NCBI RefSeq assembly: GCF_030246845.1
Contig: NZ_CP126889.1
Span: forward strand, 1,364,001-1,428,000
Source: Enhydrobacter sp.
Lineage (GTDB): Bacteria > Pseudomonadota > Alphaproteobacteria > Reyranellales > Reyranellaceae
Length of the DNA: 64,000 nt
Direction of reading: 5' to 3'
A program made the position numbers and the translations under genes. The notes below the pieces were generated by a model. The model was not told the DNA's origin and ran no database searches. It saw only the letters and a list, made by a program, of their open reading frames with translations. This document shows positions 7,520 to 17,282 of the stretch, piece after piece; position 1 is the stretch's first letter, and each line of letters starts with the position of its first letter.

Positions 7520-8320
7520 TCAGTGCGCGTCGGCCCAGACCGCGCGCTTCACCGCGTACATGAGGCCGGCCATCGCCAGCAGGAACAGGATCACCCGCAC
7601 GCCGGTGCGGTTGCGCGCCTCGAGATGCGGCTCGGACGCCCAGGCGAGGAACTCGACCACGTCGGATGCCTCCTGCTGCAGCGTGTTCTTGGTGCCGTCC
7701 ACGTAGTTCACCCGGCCGTCTTCGAGCGGCGGCGGCATCGCGATGCGATGCCCCGGGAAGTACGTATTGAAATGGTCGTCCTTCTGGACGTTGAACTCCT
7801 TGATCTGCTCGGGCGTCAGCTTTTCGTAGGGCACGTAGCCGGTGAGAATGCCATAGACGTAGTTCGGCCCGCCTTCGCGCGCCTTGATGATCACGCTGAG
7901 GTCGGGCGGCGCCTTGCCGCCGTTGGCCGCGGCGGCTGCCAGCTCGTTGGGGAACGGCTTCTTGAAATGGTCCGAGGGACGCGCCGGCCGCTCGATCGCC
8001 GAGCCGTCGTCGCCGATATCGGGCACCTGGAAGTCGGCGGCGATGCCCTTCACCTGGTTCTCGGTGAGGCCGAGCTCCTCGAGGTTGCGGTAGGCCAGCA
8101 GCTCCATCGAATGGCACGCCGAGCAGACTTCCTTGTAGACTTGGAAGCCGCGCTGGGCGGCGGCGCGATCGTAGGTGCCGAACGGGCCCTGGAAGCTCCA
8201 TTCGTGCTTGGGCAGCGGCGGCGTGCCCTCGGCAGCAGTGGCGATCGTGCCGGCCGAGAAGGCGATGAGCGCGGCCGCGCCCGCCAGGATGAGCTTGTTC
8301 GGGGAAAGCTTGATGGACAT
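7520..8320 (-). CDS. petC: Cytochrome c1 of the cytochrome bc1 complex
   Basis: Membrane-anchored c-type haem subunit that passes electrons from the Rieske centre to soluble cytochrome c. The 266 residues have an N-terminal signal peptide, the haem motif CSACH (Cys66, Cys69, His70), a likely axial Met195 in HRIAMPPPL, and a C-terminal anchor helix near residues 242-260. As a single c1 chain it differs from rhizobial fbcH, where cytochrome b and c1 are encoded together. It is last in the petA-petB-petC operon, starts right after the petB stop, and is followed by a clear terminator. Confidence 0.97.
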   Translation of the reverse strand: MSIKLSPNKLILAGAAALIAFSAGTIATAAEGTPPLPKHEWSFQGPFGTYDRAAAQRGFQVYKEVCSACHSMELLAYRNLEELGLTENQVKGIAADFQVPDIGDDGSAIERPARPSDHFKKPFPNELAAAAANGGKAPPDLSVIIKAREGGPNYVYGILTGYVPYEKLTPEQIKEFNVQKDDHFNTYFPGHRIAMPPPLEDGRVNYVDGTKNTLQQEASDVVEFLAWASEPHLEARNRTGVRVILFLLAMAGLMYAVKRAVWADAH

Positions 8321-8324
8321 CGGC

Positions 8325-9560
8325 TCAGATCGCCTTCTTCTGGAGCACCGCTTCGGCGATGCTGGATGGCAACGGCAGCGGCCGTTCGATCTTGCCCAGA
8401 ACCGGCAGCAGGACGAGGAAGTGGAAGAAATAGTAGGCCGTGCCGAGGCGCGCCGCCGGCACGTACCAGCCCTCCGGCGGATGGGCGCCGCAGTAGCCCA
8501 GCAGGAACGTATCCGCGACCAGCACGAACACGAACCACTTGTAGATCGGCCGGAAGCTGCACGACCGCACGCGCGAGGTGTCGAGCCAGGGCAGCACGAA
8601 CAGCACGGCGATGGCGCCGAACATGCAGACCACGCCGCCCAGCTTGTCGGGGATCGCGCGCAGGATGGCGTAGAATGGCAGGAAGTACCATTCGGGCACG
8701 ATCTCGTTGGGCGTCACCAGCGGGTTGGCCGGAATGTAGTTCGCCACGTCGCCCAGCACGTTGGGCATGAAGAACACGAAGATCGCATAGATGATCAGGA
8801 AGCAGATGACGCCGAAGCCGTCCTTCATCGTGTAGTAGGGATGGAACGGCACGGTGTCCTGCGGGCCCTTCGGGTCGATGCCCAGCGGGTTGTTCGAGCC
8901 GTGCACGTGCAGCGCCACGACGTGCAGCGCCACCACGCCGACGATCACGAACGGCAGCAGGTAGTGCAGCGCGTAGAAGCGGTTGAGCGTCGGGTTGGCG
9001 ACGGCGAAGCCGCCCCACAGCCAGGTCACGATCGACTCGCCCACCACCGGAATGGCCGAGAACAGGTTGGTGATGACGGTCGCACCCCAGAACGACATCT
9101 GCCCCCAGGGCAGGACATAGCCCATGAAGGCGGTGGCCATCATCAGCAGCAGGATGACCACGCCCAGCATCCACAGGAGCTCGCGCGGCGCCTTGTAGGA
9201 ACCGTAGTAGAGGCCGCGGAAGATGTGGATGTAGACGGCCATGAAGAAGAACGACGCGCCGTTCATGTGCATGTAGCGCATCAACCAGCCCGACGGCACG
9301 TCACGCATGATGCGCTCGACGGAGTTGAAGGCCATGTCGGCGTTGGGCGTGTAGTTGGTCGCCAGGATCACGCCGGTCGCGATCATCAGCACCAGCATCA
9401 CGGTCGCGATCGCGCCGAAATTCCAGAAGTAGTTGAAATTCCGCGGCGTCGGGAAGGTGTGATACTCCTTCTCCAGATAGGAGAAGATCGGCAGGCGGTG
9501 ATCGATCCAGGCGATCACCTTGTTGTTGAAGACCGGCGGAGCGCCGTGAGACGAGGCCAT
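8325..9560 (-). CDS. petB: Cytochrome b of the cytochrome bc1 complex
   Basis: Integral membrane subunit with two b haems and the quinol-oxidising and quinone-reducing sites. At 411 residues it has the full N-terminal (helices A-D) and C-terminal (E-H) parts. Haem-ligand histidines are visible in [24 protein letters not shown] and in [19 protein letters not shown]. The Qo-site motif is present as [13 protein letters not shown] (PEWY). It starts 33 bp after the Rieske gene ends. No damage is seen. Confidence 0.97.
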   Translation of the reverse strand: MASSHGAPPVFNNKVIAWIDHRLPIFSYLEKEYHTFPTPRNFNYFWNFGAIATVMLVLMIATGVILATNYTPNADMAFNSVERIMRDVPSGWLMRYMHMNGASFFFMAVYIHIFRGLYYGSYKAPRELLWMLGVVILLLMMATAFMGYVLPWGQMSFWGATVITNLFSAIPVVGESIVTWLWGGFAVANPTLNRFYALHYLLPFVIVGVVALHVVALHVHGSNNPLGIDPKGPQDTVPFHPYYTMKDGFGVICFLIIYAIFVFFMPNVLGDVANYIPANPLVTPNEIVPEWYFLPFYAILRAIPDKLGGVVCMFGAIAVLFVLPWLDTSRVRSCSFRPIYKWFVFVLVADTFLLGYCGAHPPEGWYVPAARLGTAYYFFHFLVLLPVLGKIERPLPLPSSIAEAVLQKKAI

Positions 9561-9593
9561 TGCTGCGAGCTCCAGTGGCGATCGGCGAGGCGA

Positions 9594-10160
9594 TCAGCCG
9601 ATGCGAACGAGGGTGTCGGACGTGAAGAGATAGTCGGGAACCGCGAGATTCAGGGGTGCGGGGCCTTTGCGGATCCGGCCCGACGTGTCGTACTGCGAGC
9701 CGTGGCAGGGGCAGAACCAGCCGTCGTACTCGCCGCGCGGATCACCCTGCTTGGTGCCGAGCGGCACGCAGCCGAGATGGGTGCAGACGCCGACCACGAT
9801 CAGCCACTCCCGGCGCACCTTCTTGGCGGTGTCGGTCACCCGCGCATCGTCGGTCTCGGGATCGCGCAGTTCGGAGAGCGGCACTGCCTCCGCCTCCTTG
9901 ATCTCCTTCTCGGTACGGTGGCGGATGAAGACCGGCTTGCCGCGCCAGTTCACCGTGATCGCCTGGCCCACCGGAATCGCCTTCACGTTCACCTCGACGG
10001 TGCTGAGCGCCAGCGTGTCGGCCGCGGGATTGAGATTGTTGATGAAGGGCCAGGCCACCGCGATGGCGCCGACGGCGCCCATGGCGCCCGTCGCGACCAT
10101 CAGGAAGTCGCGCCGTGTCGGATCGACGTGACCGCCGGCCGGGATGCTGCTTGAAGCCAT
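9594..10160 (-). CDS. petA: Rieske iron-sulfur subunit of the cytochrome bc1 complex
   Basis: Carries the [2Fe-2S] centre that takes the first electron from quinol at the Qo site. The 188 residues begin with a twin-arginine signal (TRRDFL then a hydrophobic helix that stays as the anchor). Cluster ligands are in CTHLGC (Cys126, His128) and CPCHG (Cys150, His153), with disulfide cysteines Cys131 and Cys152 alongside. It is the first gene of petABC and diverges from trmL across a 154-bp gap that must hold both promoters. Confidence 0.97.
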   Translation of the reverse strand: MASSSIPAGGHVDPTRRDFLMVATGAMGAVGAIAVAWPFINNLNPAADTLALSTVEVNVKAIPVGQAITVNWRGKPVFIRHRTEKEIKEAEAVPLSELRDPETDDARVTDTAKKVRREWLIVVGVCTHLGCVPLGTKQGDPRGEYDGWFCPCHGSQYDTSGRIRKGPAPLNLAVPDYLFTSDTLVRIG

Positions 10161-10314
10161 TGCTCGATAGGTCCCCCGAGGAGTTATGGCTTATAGACGA
10201 GAAAGCGCCTTTTGTTTCAAGGCTCTGTTGGTCGCAGGTACGAACCATCGTGCGCTGTGACAGCGTGCCGCATGAAAGCCCTTCCGCGTCGCGGACGGCG
10301 GTAGAAAGGATGCC

Positions 10315-10773
10315 ATGCGTCTCGCCCTCTACCAGCCGGATATACCCCAGAATCTCGGGGCCTTCATCCGCCTGGCGGCCTGCCTCGCGGTTCCGCTCGA
10401 GATCATCGAGCCGTGTGGCTTTCCGCTCGACGACCGGCGCATCCGGCGGGCGGCCATGGACTATTACGGCCTGGCTCGGATCACCCGCCACGCCTCCTGG
10501 CACAGCTTCCACCGCGACCGGCCGACCGGCCGGCTGGTGCTGCTGACCACGGCGGGAGCGGAACGCTTCCCCGAGACCGCCTTCCAGCCGGACGATATCC
10601 TGCTGCTCGGTCGCGAAAGCGCCGGCGTGCCGCCGGACGTGCACGATGCTGCCGACCTGCGGCTGCGCATTCCCCTGCAGCGCGGCGCGCGGTCGCTGAA
10701 TGTCGCCCTGGCCGCGACAATGGTATTGAGCGAGGGCCTGCGCCAGACGAAGGGATTTGCCGCTCTCTCATGA
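10315..10773 (+). CDS. trmL: tRNA (cytidine/uridine-2'-O-)-methyltransferase TrmL
   Basis: SPOUT-family enzyme that methylates the ribose of the wobble base 34 in some tRNA-Leu species using S-adenosylmethionine. The 152 residues show the trefoil-knot motifs: [10 protein letters not shown] near the N-terminus, [11 protein letters not shown], and [17 protein letters not shown] (usual form IPMxPGxRSLNxSxA). The stop overlaps the hemF start as ATGA, so the two are translationally coupled. Length is typical. Confidence 0.93.
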   Translation: MRLALYQPDIPQNLGAFIRLAACLAVPLEIIEPCGFPLDDRRIRRAAMDYYGLARITRHASWHSFHRDRPTGRLVLLTTAGAERFPETAFQPDDILLLGRESAGVPPDVHDAADLRLRIPLQRGARSLNVALAATMVLSEGLRQTKGFAALS

Positions 10774-11693
10774 CCCTGCCTTCACGCCATGCCACAGGGC
10801 CGGCCGGTCCCACGCCCCTGCCACCCGACAAGACAATCGCCGAGCGCAAGGATCAGGCGCGCGCCTGGTTCGAGAATTTGCGCGACCGCATCTGTGCCGA
10901 GTTCGAGCAGATCGAGACCGAGCTCACGGGAACGCACCGCGAGCTGCCGTCCGGCCGCTTCGCCCGCAAGGAATGGCAGCGCGACCGCGGCCCGAACGGC
11001 GAGGATCGGGGCGGCGGCGTCATGTCGATCCTGCGCGGCCGCGTGTTCGAGAAGGTGGGCGTCAACGTCTCGACCGTCCATGGCGAATTCAGTCCCGAGT
11101 TCCGCGCCCAGATCCCGGGAGCGGCGGAGGATCCGCGGTTCTTCGCCTCGGGCATCTCGCTGGTGGCCCATATGCGCTCGCCGCGCGTGCCCGCCGTCCA
11201 TATGAACACGCGCTTCATCGTGACCACGCGCGCCTGGTTCGGCGGCGGCGCGGATCTCACGCCGATGACGGCCAACGAGGCCGACACGCGCGATTTCCAT
11301 GCCGCGCTGAAGGCCGCCTGCGATGCGCACGACAGCGGCTACTATCCGCGCTTCAAGGACTGGTGCGACGAGTACTTCTACCTGCCGCACCGCGGCGAGC
11401 CGCGCGGCGTGGGCGGCATCTTCTACGACTATCTCGACAGCGGCGACTTCGCCCGCGACTTCGCGTTCACGCGCGCCGTCGGCGACGCCTTCCTCGGCGT
11501 CTACCCCAGGCTGGTGCGCCGGCACATGAACGAGAGCTGGACCACGGCCGAGCGCGAGCATCAGCTCGTGCGCCGCGGCCGCTATGTCGAGTTCAACCTG
11601 CTGCACGACCGCGGCACCAAGTTCGGACTCATGACCGGCGGCAATGTCGAGGCGATCCTGATGTCGATGCCACCCGAAGCGCGCTGGCCCTAG
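10770..11693 (+). CDS. hemF: Oxygen-dependent coproporphyrinogen III oxidase
   Basis: Cytoplasmic haem-biosynthesis enzyme: two oxidative decarboxylations of coproporphyrinogen III to protoporphyrinogen IX with O2. The 307 residues contain family blocks [50 protein letters not shown] and the C-terminal [14 protein letters not shown] followed by [17 protein letters not shown]. The ATG at 10770 overlaps the trmL stop. The requirement for O2 fits the aerobic respiration implied by the bc1 operon next door. Confidence 0.97.
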   Translation: MTLPSRHATGPAGPTPLPPDKTIAERKDQARAWFENLRDRICAEFEQIETELTGTHRELPSGRFARKEWQRDRGPNGEDRGGGVMSILRGRVFEKVGVNVSTVHGEFSPEFRAQIPGAAEDPRFFASGISLVAHMRSPRVPAVHMNTRFIVTTRAWFGGGADLTPMTANEADTRDFHAALKAACDAHDSGYYPRFKDWCDEYFYLPHRGEPRGVGGIFYDYLDSGDFARDFAFTRAVGDAFLGVYPRLVRRHMNESWTTAEREHQLVRRGRYVEFNLLHDRGTKFGLMTGGNVEAILMSMPPEARWP

Positions 11694-11695
11694 CC

Positions 11696-12664
11696 ATGCG
11701 CATGATCGGCCGCCTGCTCGACGGGATGGGGCGGTGGCTTCTCCTGCATGCACCGCTCCTGGGAAGGCTCTACGCGCTCGGCCTCTGCCGCCGGCCGCGC
11801 AGTGCGCCGACTGCGGGCTGGTCGTTCGCCGGCGAGTTCTACGTCGAGCGCCAGTGGCTCGCTTTGCGCCGCGGCGCGCTGTGGGAAGGGGCGCTCGAGA
11901 AAGGGCTGAAGGTCCCGCTCGTCGTGCCATGGCTGGAAAAGACGCGGATCGAGACGGCGCTCGGCACCGACACCAGCCTTTGCGTCTATGTCGCCGGCTC
12001 GTTCGAGCCCAACGAGTTCGCCTTCCTCCGCCGGACGCTGCGCCCCGGCATGACCTTCGTCGATATCGGCGCCAACGAGGGCCTGTTCACCCTGTTCGCC
12101 GCGCGCCGCGTCGGAGGCTCCGGCCGCGTGATCGCCGTCGAGCCCAGCGACCGCGAGCGTCGCATCCTCGAGCGCAACATCGCACGCAACAGCCTCGGCA
12201 ACGTCACCGTCGTGCCGCACGCGCTCGCCGCCGAGCCTGGCACGGCCGAGCTGCTGATCGCGCCCGGGCGGCACGGCCTGCACAACACGCTGGGCAATTT
12301 CATCTACGCCTACGAGGGCGAGATCGCCGTCGTGCGCCAGACCGTCGCCGTCGAGACGCTCGACGGCCTGCAGGAGCGCCTGGCGCTCGGCCGCACCGAC
12401 GTGATCAAGATCGATGTCGAAGGCGCCGAGGTGAAGGTGCTCACCGGCGGCCGGACGCTTCTGTCGAGATCGCGGCCAATCCTGCTCGTCGAGGCCAACG
12501 AGGACGCACTCAAATGCCAGGGCACGAGCACCGACGCCTTGCTGAAGCTGCTGCGCGCTCTCGACTACCGCATCCACATCTTCAACGAGCATGGCCTGAC
12601 CGAGCCATGGACCGAAGGCCGGCCCCTCTCCGCCAACATCGTCGCTATGCCTGACGCTGATTGA
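11696..12664 (+). CDS. FkbM-family methyltransferase
   Basis: A 322-residue protein whose second half is the FkbM methyltransferase fold. The SAM-binding start is FVDIGANEGLFTLFAARRVG, followed by VIAVEPSDRERRILERNI, and the late IDVEGAEVKVLTGG motif is the family hallmark. FkbM enzymes O-methylate sugars or polyketides. The first about 110 residues, with a short hydrophobic stretch, are less conserved. ATG 11696 is two bases after the hemF stop. The 3' end overlaps the opposite membrane-protein gene by 20 bp. The substrate is not known. Confidence 0.85.
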   Translation: MRMIGRLLDGMGRWLLLHAPLLGRLYALGLCRRPRSAPTAGWSFAGEFYVERQWLALRRGALWEGALEKGLKVPLVVPWLEKTRIETALGTDTSLCVYVAGSFEPNEFAFLRRTLRPGMTFVDIGANEGLFTLFAARRVGGSGRVIAVEPSDRERRILERNIARNSLGNVTVVPHALAAEPGTAELLIAPGRHGLHNTLGNFIYAYEGEIAVVRQTVAVETLDGLQERLALGRTDVIKIDVEGAEVKVLTGGRTLLSRSRPILLVEANEDALKCQGTSTDALLKLLRALDYRIHIFNEHGLTEPWTEGRPLSANIVAMPDAD

Positions 12665-13052
12665 GCGCCCCGCCCGCCAGCAACGGGGAAACGAGCAACG
12701 CCAGCATCAGCAGTGGATAGGGCGCGCTCCACCAGAAGGCGAAGCGGTCGAGGAAGGCGGCGGGCCCGGTGCCGAAGGTGAGGCGGCCGTAGAGATAATC
12801 GACGAAGGCGGTGGACGGCGGCCACAGCAGGGCCGCCAGCAGCGCCGCCTCGAACCAGCGCGGACCGGTGGTGCGACGCGCATGGATGATCGCCATCGAG
12901 ATCACATAGGGCAGCGGCACCAGCACCTTGTACCATTCGACGGCCCGCACCGAGAGCGCCATCGCGATCCAGGTGTCGCCGATCACGTCGTTCACGATCA
13001 CCATGGCCGCGATCGCGAGCCACAGCAGCAAGGTCAGCCCCGGCCGGATCAT
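12645..13052 (-). CDS. Four-helix integral membrane protein, function unknown
   Basis: A 135-residue hydrophobic protein with about four predicted membrane helices (near residues 5-22, 42-56, 68-84 and 112-128) and few charges. I do not recognise a family motif. The 3' end overlaps the convergent FkbM gene by 20 bp, and its start lies 11 bp downstream of the cca stop, so it is probably read from the cca transcript. Codon usage is like the neighbours, which supports a real gene. Confidence 0.7.
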   Translation of the reverse strand: MIRPGLTLLLWLAIAAMVIVNDVIGDTWIAMALSVRAVEWYKVLVPLPYVISMAIIHARRTTGPRWFEAALLAALLWPPSTAFVDYLYGRLTFGTGPAAFLDRFAFWWSAPYPLLMLALLVSPLLAGGALNQRQA

Positions 13053-13062
13053 GCGGCGGCGG

Positions 13063-14271
13063 TCACGATGCTTTCGCGCGACGTTGGAGCTCGGCCAGGC
13101 AGGCGGCGCGATCGGCGGCGAAGTCGCCCGCCACCCACCAGTCCTCGACCGCCGAGATCAAGGCGCCGATCCGCGGACCGGGCGCCAGGCCCATCTTCAG
13201 CGCATCGCCGCCGCTCACCGGCAGCTCGGGCGGCGTCCAGCTTTGGGCCAGCGCGAGCGCGGCCCGCCAGTCGCCCGGCGCGTCGGCGGCCAGCAGCAGG
13301 CGATCGATGTAGAGCCTGTTGCCGAGGCGATAGATGCCCGCCCGCCAGGCGCGCGGGCCGCCCGAGAGATCGAGCGCCGGCTCGCGCGCCAGCATCACGT
13401 CCAGCCGGAGCGAATCCTGGGTGGAGAGCCGGAGCCGCTTGCCGATCGCCGTCGCGTCGGCATCGCGCGACAGGATCGCGGCCAGCCGACGCAACCTGTC
13501 GGGCGCGGGCTCGCGCGCGATCAGGGCCCTGAGCCTCGTGGTGCCGGCATATTCCGGCAGCCAGCGATCGAGCGCGCCCGCCTCGACCATCGCCTCGAGC
13601 GCATCGGCCGGCGCTGGCGCCTCGAGGAGACGCAGCAGCTCCTTGGCGACCCGCTCGGCCGACAGGGCGCCGAGCGTCCCGGCATTGCGCCGGCAGGCAT
13701 CGAAGCCCGGCCCGTCGAGCGGTGGCCGCCCGTACCAGGCATGGAAGCGGAAGAAGCGCAGGACGCGCAGGCGATCCTCGGCGATGCGCCGGTCGGGATC
13801 GCCGATGAAGCGCACGCGGCCCGCGACCAGGTCGGCGCGGCCGTCGAACGGATCGTAAAGCGTGCCGTCGGGATCGGCATAGAGCGCGTTGAAGGTGAAG
13901 TCGCGGCGCGCCGCGTCCTCCATCCAGTCGTCGGTGAAGGCGACGACGGCGCGCCGGCCGTCGGTCTCGACGTCGCGCCTGAGCGTGGTGAGCTCGAAGA
14001 CACGACCGTCGGCGAGCGCCGTCACCGTGCCGTGCTTCACGCCGGTCGGGATCGTCTTGATGCCGGCGGCCTCGAGCGCGGCCATCACCGCCTCCGGCGA
14101 CCTGTCGACCGCAAGGTCGATGTCGTCGGCCGGCCGTCCCAGCACCGCGTTGCGCACGCAGCCGCCGACGAAGCGGGTCACGATCCCGGCCGTGCCGAGC
14201 GCCTCGAACAGGCGTCGCGCCGGGCCGTCATCCATCCAGGTTGCGGGTGGGAGGCGACCGGCTGGCGTCAT
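13063..14271 (-). CDS. cca: CCA tRNA nucleotidyltransferase/poly(A) polymerase family protein
   Basis: Adds or repairs the 3' CCA end of tRNAs (or A-tails in the poly(A) polymerase branch). The 402 residues have the class II signature RFVGGCVRNAVLGRPADDIDLAV with the metal-binding D-x-D (DID). The RRDFTFNALYAD motif and the RFIGDPDRRIAEDRLRVLRFFRF block that binds the template amino acids come next. The ATG at 14271 overlaps the upstream DUF6111 stop. No HD domain is visible at the C-terminus, as is common in alphaproteobacteria. Confidence 0.92.
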   Translation of the reverse strand: MTPAGRLPPATWMDDGPARRLFEALGTAGIVTRFVGGCVRNAVLGRPADDIDLAVDRSPEAVMAALEAAGIKTIPTGVKHGTVTALADGRVFELTTLRRDVETDGRRAVVAFTDDWMEDAARRDFTFNALYADPDGTLYDPFDGRADLVAGRVRFIGDPDRRIAEDRLRVLRFFRFHAWYGRPPLDGPGFDACRRNAGTLGALSAERVAKELLRLLEAPAPADALEAMVEAGALDRWLPEYAGTTRLRALIAREPAPDRLRRLAAILSRDADATAIGKRLRLSTQDSLRLDVMLAREPALDLSGGPRAWRAGIYRLGNRLYIDRLLLAADAPGDWRAALALAQSWTPPELPVSGGDALKMGLAPGPRIGALISAVEDWWVAGDFAADRAACLAELQRRAKAS

Positions 14272-14501
14272 GATGCAAAGAGGCCGCCATAGCCCTGGCT
14301 CTGGGTGAAGAACATCACCAGCATGCCCACGATCACGCAGACGAGACCCGCGATCGCCAGCCAGGTGAGCGGCAGGTCCTGCCATTCCGGCAGGGTGCCG
14401 GCGAGCTTGCGCTCCTCCTTGATCTTGACGGCCCAGGCCCAAAGGAAGAAGGCTACGGTCGGCGCCGTCACCAGGACGATCACCAACAAGACGATGCGCA
14501 T
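14268..14501 (-). CDS. Small two-helix membrane protein (DUF6111-like)
   Basis: A 77-residue protein with two predicted membrane helices (residues 2-22 and 47-67) joined by a charged loop containing VKIKEERKL. It resembles the DUF6111 proteins that precede cca in other alphaproteobacteria, an assignment resting on layout and neighbourhood. Its stop overlaps the cca start by 4 bp and its start is 18 bp downstream of the Nudix stop, giving a Nudix-DUF6111-cca operon. Function is unknown. Confidence 0.75.
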   Translation of the reverse strand: MRIVLLVIVLVTAPTVAFFLWAWAVKIKEERKLAGTLPEWQDLPLTWLAIAGLVCVIVGMLVMFFTQSQGYGGLFAS

Positions 14502-14519
14502 GGCGCTTTCCCTTCGGGC

Positions 14520-15146
14520 TCAGCCGGCACGAGTCAGGATGAAGTGCAGGTTCTTCAGCATACCGGCGGTCGCCCCCCAGATGTAGCGCTCGCCATAGGG
14601 CATGGCGTAGTAGCGTCGCTCGTGGCCGTTGTGCATGCGGCTGCCGATCTTGTGGTTGACCTCGTCGAGGAAGTGCTCGAGCGGCACCTCGAACACGTCC
14701 GCCACCTCGCGCGGATCCGCATGGAGGGTGAATCCCGGGCTGACGACACCCACGATGGGCGTGATCTCGTAGCCCGTGCCGGTGCGGTAGGAATCGATGG
14801 CGCCGATCACGTCCACGAATTGCCGTGAAAGCCCCACTTCCTCCTCGGTCTCGCGCAATGCCGTCGCCACGGCGTCGGCATCGCCCGCCTGGCGACGGCC
14901 GCCGGGAAAGGCGATCTGGCCGGCATGGCTCGGCATGTCGTCGGTGCGCTGGGTCAGGAGCACGGTTATGTCGGGCGCGCGATTGACCAGCGGCACCAGG
15001 ACCGAGGCCGGCCGCCAGCTCTGGGGAACGGCGGCGATGCCGCTCAGGGAGAGGTCGCTGCCGAGAGGCGCAGGATCGACCGGCAAGCCCGATGCCAGGC
15101 GGGCGCTCCGTTGCCGCACCCGGCGCACAATTTCGTCAATCGTCAT
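14520..15146 (-). CDS. CoA pyrophosphatase (Nudix family, NudL/YeaB-type)
   Basis: Nudix hydrolase of the UPF0035 group, expected to split CoA and its oxidised forms into phosphopantetheine and ADP. The 208 residues contain the family lead-in DMPSHAGQIAFPGGR and the Nudix box GGRRQAGDADAVATALRE followed by TEEEVGL, with the catalytic glutamates of REtEEE intact. It is the first gene of a minus-strand operon with the DUF6111-like and cca genes and diverges from the moxR gene. Confidence 0.92.
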   Translation of the reverse strand: MTIDEIVRRVRQRSARLASGLPVDPAPLGSDLSLSGIAAVPQSWRPASVLVPLVNRAPDITVLLTQRTDDMPSHAGQIAFPGGRRQAGDADAVATALRETEEEVGLSRQFVDVIGAIDSYRTGTGYEITPIVGVVSPGFTLHADPREVADVFEVPLEHFLDEVNHKIGSRMHNGHERRYYAMPYGERYIWGATAGMLKNLHFILTRAG

Positions 15147-15212
15147 GCCCTTGTTCCGGCCTCAATTCTGGGCTTCCCTCAGCTTCGATCCCACCGACAA
15201 CAGGAGCGCCTC

Positions 15213-16226
<1,014 letters not shown>

Positions 16227-16246
16227 GCATTGCGGCGCCCGACCTG

Positions 16247-17140
16247 ATGGCCCAATCGACATTCAACCGCTCGCTCGAACTTGCCGGCACCCTGCCCGCG
16301 CTGATGGTGGCCGCCGATCGCGTGGCGGCGACCGTCATCCAGGGCGTGCATGGGCGCCGCCGGGTGGGCCAGGGCGACGCCTTCTGGCAGTACCGCCAAT
16401 ATCGCGACGGCGACAGCGCGAGCCGCATCGACTGGCGGCAGAGCGCGCGCAGCCGCAGCCTGTTCGTGCGCGAGACCGAGTGGGAAGCCGCCGCCAGCGT
16501 GTGGCTGTGGCGCGACGCCTCGCCGTCCATGCACTACGCCTCCCTGCGCAATCTCGAGACCAAGGTCCAGCGCGCCGAGCTGATCGTGCTGGCGCTCGCC
16601 AATCTCCTGACCGATGCCAGCGAACGCATCGCGATCCTGGGCGGCGGCATGCGGCCGAGATCCGGCCGGATCGCCGTCAGGCGCATGGCCGAAGCATTTT
16701 TCGCCGAGACGCAAAAGGACGCCGCCAAGTCCTCCAGCCTGCCGCCGCTTGTGCCGCTGCCGGCGTACGGGACCGTGGTCCTGGTGTCCGACTGGCTCGA
16801 TCCCCTCGACCGGATCGAGGCCGTCGTGCGTCATTATGCGAGTGCCGGTGTGCGCGGCCATCTGGTGCAGATCCTCGACCCGGCGGAGGAGGATCTGCCG
16901 TTCAACGGTCATGTGAAGTTCGAAGGCCTCGAGGCCGAGGGCCAGCACACCATCCGCCGCGTCGAGACCGTGCGTGGGGCCTACGGCGCCCGCCTTGCGG
17001 CCCAGCGCGAGGGACTGCAGCGACTGGCGCGCCCCGCCGACTGGACGGTCCATTTGCATCGCACCGACCGGCCGGCGCAAACAGTGCTCCTCTCCCTCTA
17101 TCTGGCGATGGCCGACCTGCGTCGCCTGAACGCGGCTTGA
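16247..17140 (+). CDS. DUF58 domain-containing protein
   Basis: A 297-residue protein with the DUF58 signature around GDSASRIDWRQSARSRSLFV and a downstream VWA-like fold (RDASPSMHY matches the D-x-S-x-S metal site). DUF58 proteins are usual partners of MoxR ATPases and are believed to take part in assembly or quality control of envelope complexes. It starts 20 bp after moxR. A palindromic repeat lies between it and the next gene of the set. Confidence 0.9.
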   Translation: MAQSTFNRSLELAGTLPALMVAADRVAATVIQGVHGRRRVGQGDAFWQYRQYRDGDSASRIDWRQSARSRSLFVRETEWEAAASVWLWRDASPSMHYASLRNLETKVQRAELIVLALANLLTDASERIAILGGGMRPRSGRIAVRRMAEAFFAETQKDAAKSSSLPPLVPLPAYGTVVLVSDWLDPLDRIEAVVRHYASAGVRGHLVQILDPAEEDLPFNGHVKFEGLEAEGQHTIRRVETVRGAYGARLAAQREGLQRLARPADWTVHLHRTDRPAQTVLLSLYLAMADLRRLNAA

Positions 17141-17164
17141 TGGTTGAGATGATTCTTCGCGTTG

Positions 17165-17266
17165 CCATCCTTCGAGACGCCGCGCTGCGCGCGGCTCCTC
17201 AGGATGAGGCCAAAGTAAGACCTCACCCTGAGGAGCGGTCTACAGGACCGCGTCTCGAAGGATGGG
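17165..17266. repeat. Long inverted repeat of a second intergenic family
   Basis: Outer arms CCATCCTTCGAGACGC and GCGTCTCGAAGGATGG are complementary. Inner arms CTCCTCAGGATGAGG and CCTCACCCTGAGGAG also pair. This type of hairpin is frequent between genes in alphaproteobacterial genomes. It lies inside the MoxR-DUF58-DUF4159 operon, where it may reduce read-through. Confidence 0.85.
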
Positions 17267-17282
17267 AACACACGCGTGGACC

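Noticed and set aside
104..10154. Many long antisense frames opposite rplY, ychF, petABC and others
   Set aside because: High G+C makes long shadow frames; their products are Arg/His/Ala-rich with no motif, while the opposite strand has clear families.
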